A stretch of 32,782 bases of DNA, from contig JAMDCU010000007.1 in NCBI GenBank assembly GCA_023489485.1, positions 1 through 32,782 on the forward strand, in the 5' to 3' direction. Shown here piece by piece: positions 32,580-32,782 of the stretch; the stretch's first letter is position 1, and each line of letters opens with the position of its first letter. A program made the position numbers and the translations under genes. Source of the stretch: Chloroflexota bacterium (GTDB taxonomy: Bacteria; Chloroflexota; Anaerolineae; UBA4142). The notes beneath the pieces were generated by a model, which did no database searches, was not told the origin of the DNA, and saw nothing but the letters and a program-made list of their open reading frames with translations.

Positions 32580-32605
32580 ATGTAGGACGTTACGACATCC
32601 TACAT
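32580..32605. promoter_or_regulatory. Candidate GntR operator (26-bp imperfect palindrome)
   Basis: ATGTAGGA and TCCTACAT form 8-base perfect outer arms with a 10-base partly symmetric centre. It begins about 2 bases after the predicted transcription start of the GntR promoter, the classical position for an autorepressor site. Binding by the adjacent regulator is inferred from position. Confidence 0.6.
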
Positions 32606-32613
32606 CCTTACTA

Positions 32614-32642
32614 ATTATATCCCAGTCAATTCTCTTTGTCAA
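32614..32642 (-). promoter_or_regulatory. Perfect sigma-70 consensus promoter
   Basis: On the minus strand TTGACA (32637-32642) and TATAAT (32614-32619) are separated by exactly 17 bases. Transcription should start near 32607 and run leftward through the operator and leader into the GntR gene and the rest of the cluster. It ends 14 bases from the IS terminal repeat at 32657. Confidence 0.85.
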
Positions 32643-32656
32643 GAGCACGAATTGAG

Positions 32657-32671
32657 GAGAGTGTGGATTAA
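32657..32671. repeat. Terminal inverted repeat of right IS copy (15 bp)
   Basis: The sequence GAGAGTGTGGATTAA is the exact reverse complement of 343-357. It lies 68 bases before the transposase ATG and marks the left end of the right IS copy. Confidence 0.65.
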
Positions 32672-32739
32672 CCCACTCGAACTCGCGTTTTTTCGCGAAC
32701 TGAGTACAATGGCGCCATCCTCACTCTGGGAGATGCGCC

Positions 32740-32782
32740 ATGGGCAAGCGCCGCTTCAAGGCTCTCGGGCTCGGCTCGTTCT
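32740..32782 (+). CDS. IS1182-like transposase, N-terminal end (cut by window edge)
   Basis: The frame starts ATG at 32740 and encodes M-G-K-R-R-F-K-A-L-G-L-G-S-F before the window ends. This opening resembles IS1182-type transposases as I remember them. The left-edge fragment supplies the matching C-terminal end type. GGGAGATGCGCC precedes the ATG. Confidence 0.6.
   Translation, partial: MGKRRFKALGLGSF

Larger units (their letters stand above)
32657..32782 (+). mobile_element. 5' part of an insertion sequence, right edge
   Basis: The segment contains the terminal repeat, a short leader with a CGCG-type hairpin (CGCGTTTTTTCGCG, 32684-32697) and the beginning of a transposase gene. Orientation is the same as the IS fragment at the left edge. 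The rest of the element lies outside the window. Confidence 0.65.

Noticed and set aside
32403-32648. 81-residue minus-strand frame upstream of the regulator
   Set aside because: It runs through the promoter -10 region, palindrome and terminator hairpin. These regulatory elements explain the sequence better than a coding role.

Overview
The window reads as one long catabolic gene cluster from a free-living bacterium. About 25 genes lie head to tail on the minus strand (roughly 32.4 kb down to 2.1 kb). A GntR-family repressor gene sits at the upstream end behind a perfect-consensus promoter. No ribosomal, tRNA or other housekeeping genes were seen. The organism cannot be named from this sequence. 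A substrate-binding lipoprotein with a Pro/Ala/Thr/Gln-rich linker, the abundance of sugar-acid enzymes and two odd repeat-domain proteins remind me of Chloroflexota, but this is a weak inference.

Layout. 1-357: the 3' end of an insertion sequence (IS) with an IS1182-like transposase. 476-1327: a GNAT acetyltransferase. 1328-2136: no recognisable gene. 2137-10854: the distal half of the cluster, with an RraA-type aldolase, a creatinase/M24-fold protein, an inositol-monophosphatase family enzyme, the ABC transporter ATPase, an FGGY kinase, a Gfo/Idh/MocA oxidoreductase, a VOC protein and a DapA-like aldolase. 10855-13889: an intruding island made of two unrecognised exported or membrane genes with a decayed IS630-family element between them. 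13890-25784: an acetamidase/formamidase, two SDRs, a second FGGY kinase, a D-2-hydroxyacid dehydrogenase, an amidohydrolase, a second DapA-like aldolase, a PIG-L deacetylase, a sugar-phosphate isomerase/epimerase, a zinc alcohol dehydrogenase, a cyclase-family hydrolase and a LarA-family nickel racemase/epimerase. 25804-29145: two permeases and a lipoprotein of a CUT1 sugar transporter. 29354-32382: a second isomerase/epimerase, a second Gfo/Idh/MocA protein and the GntR regulator. 32461-32642: a structured leader, operator-like palindrome and promoter. 32657-32782: the 5' end of another copy of what looks like the same IS as at the left edge, in the same orientation.

How it may work together. 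A carbohydrate or hydroxy-acid ligand is imported by the ABC transporter, whose ATPase gene lies about 20 kb from its permease genes. Deacetylase, amidase and cyclase-type hydrolases would remove N-acyl, amide or lactone groups. NAD(P)-dependent dehydrogenases (two Gfo/Idh, two SDRs, one MDR, one 2-hydroxyacid dehydrogenase), isomerases and the LarA protein would reshape the carbon skeleton. Two FGGY kinases would phosphorylate intermediates, and the DapA-like and RraA-like enzymes would cleave 2-keto acids. No IlvD/EDD-type or enolase-type sugar-acid dehydratase is visible, and no LarB/C/E cofactor genes are present. The substrate cannot be read from the sequence. The most interesting points are this enzyme combination around LarA, the flanking direct IS copies that make the cluster look like a composite transposon, the promoter/operator/terminator leader, and a repeat domain shared by the two proteins of the inserted island.
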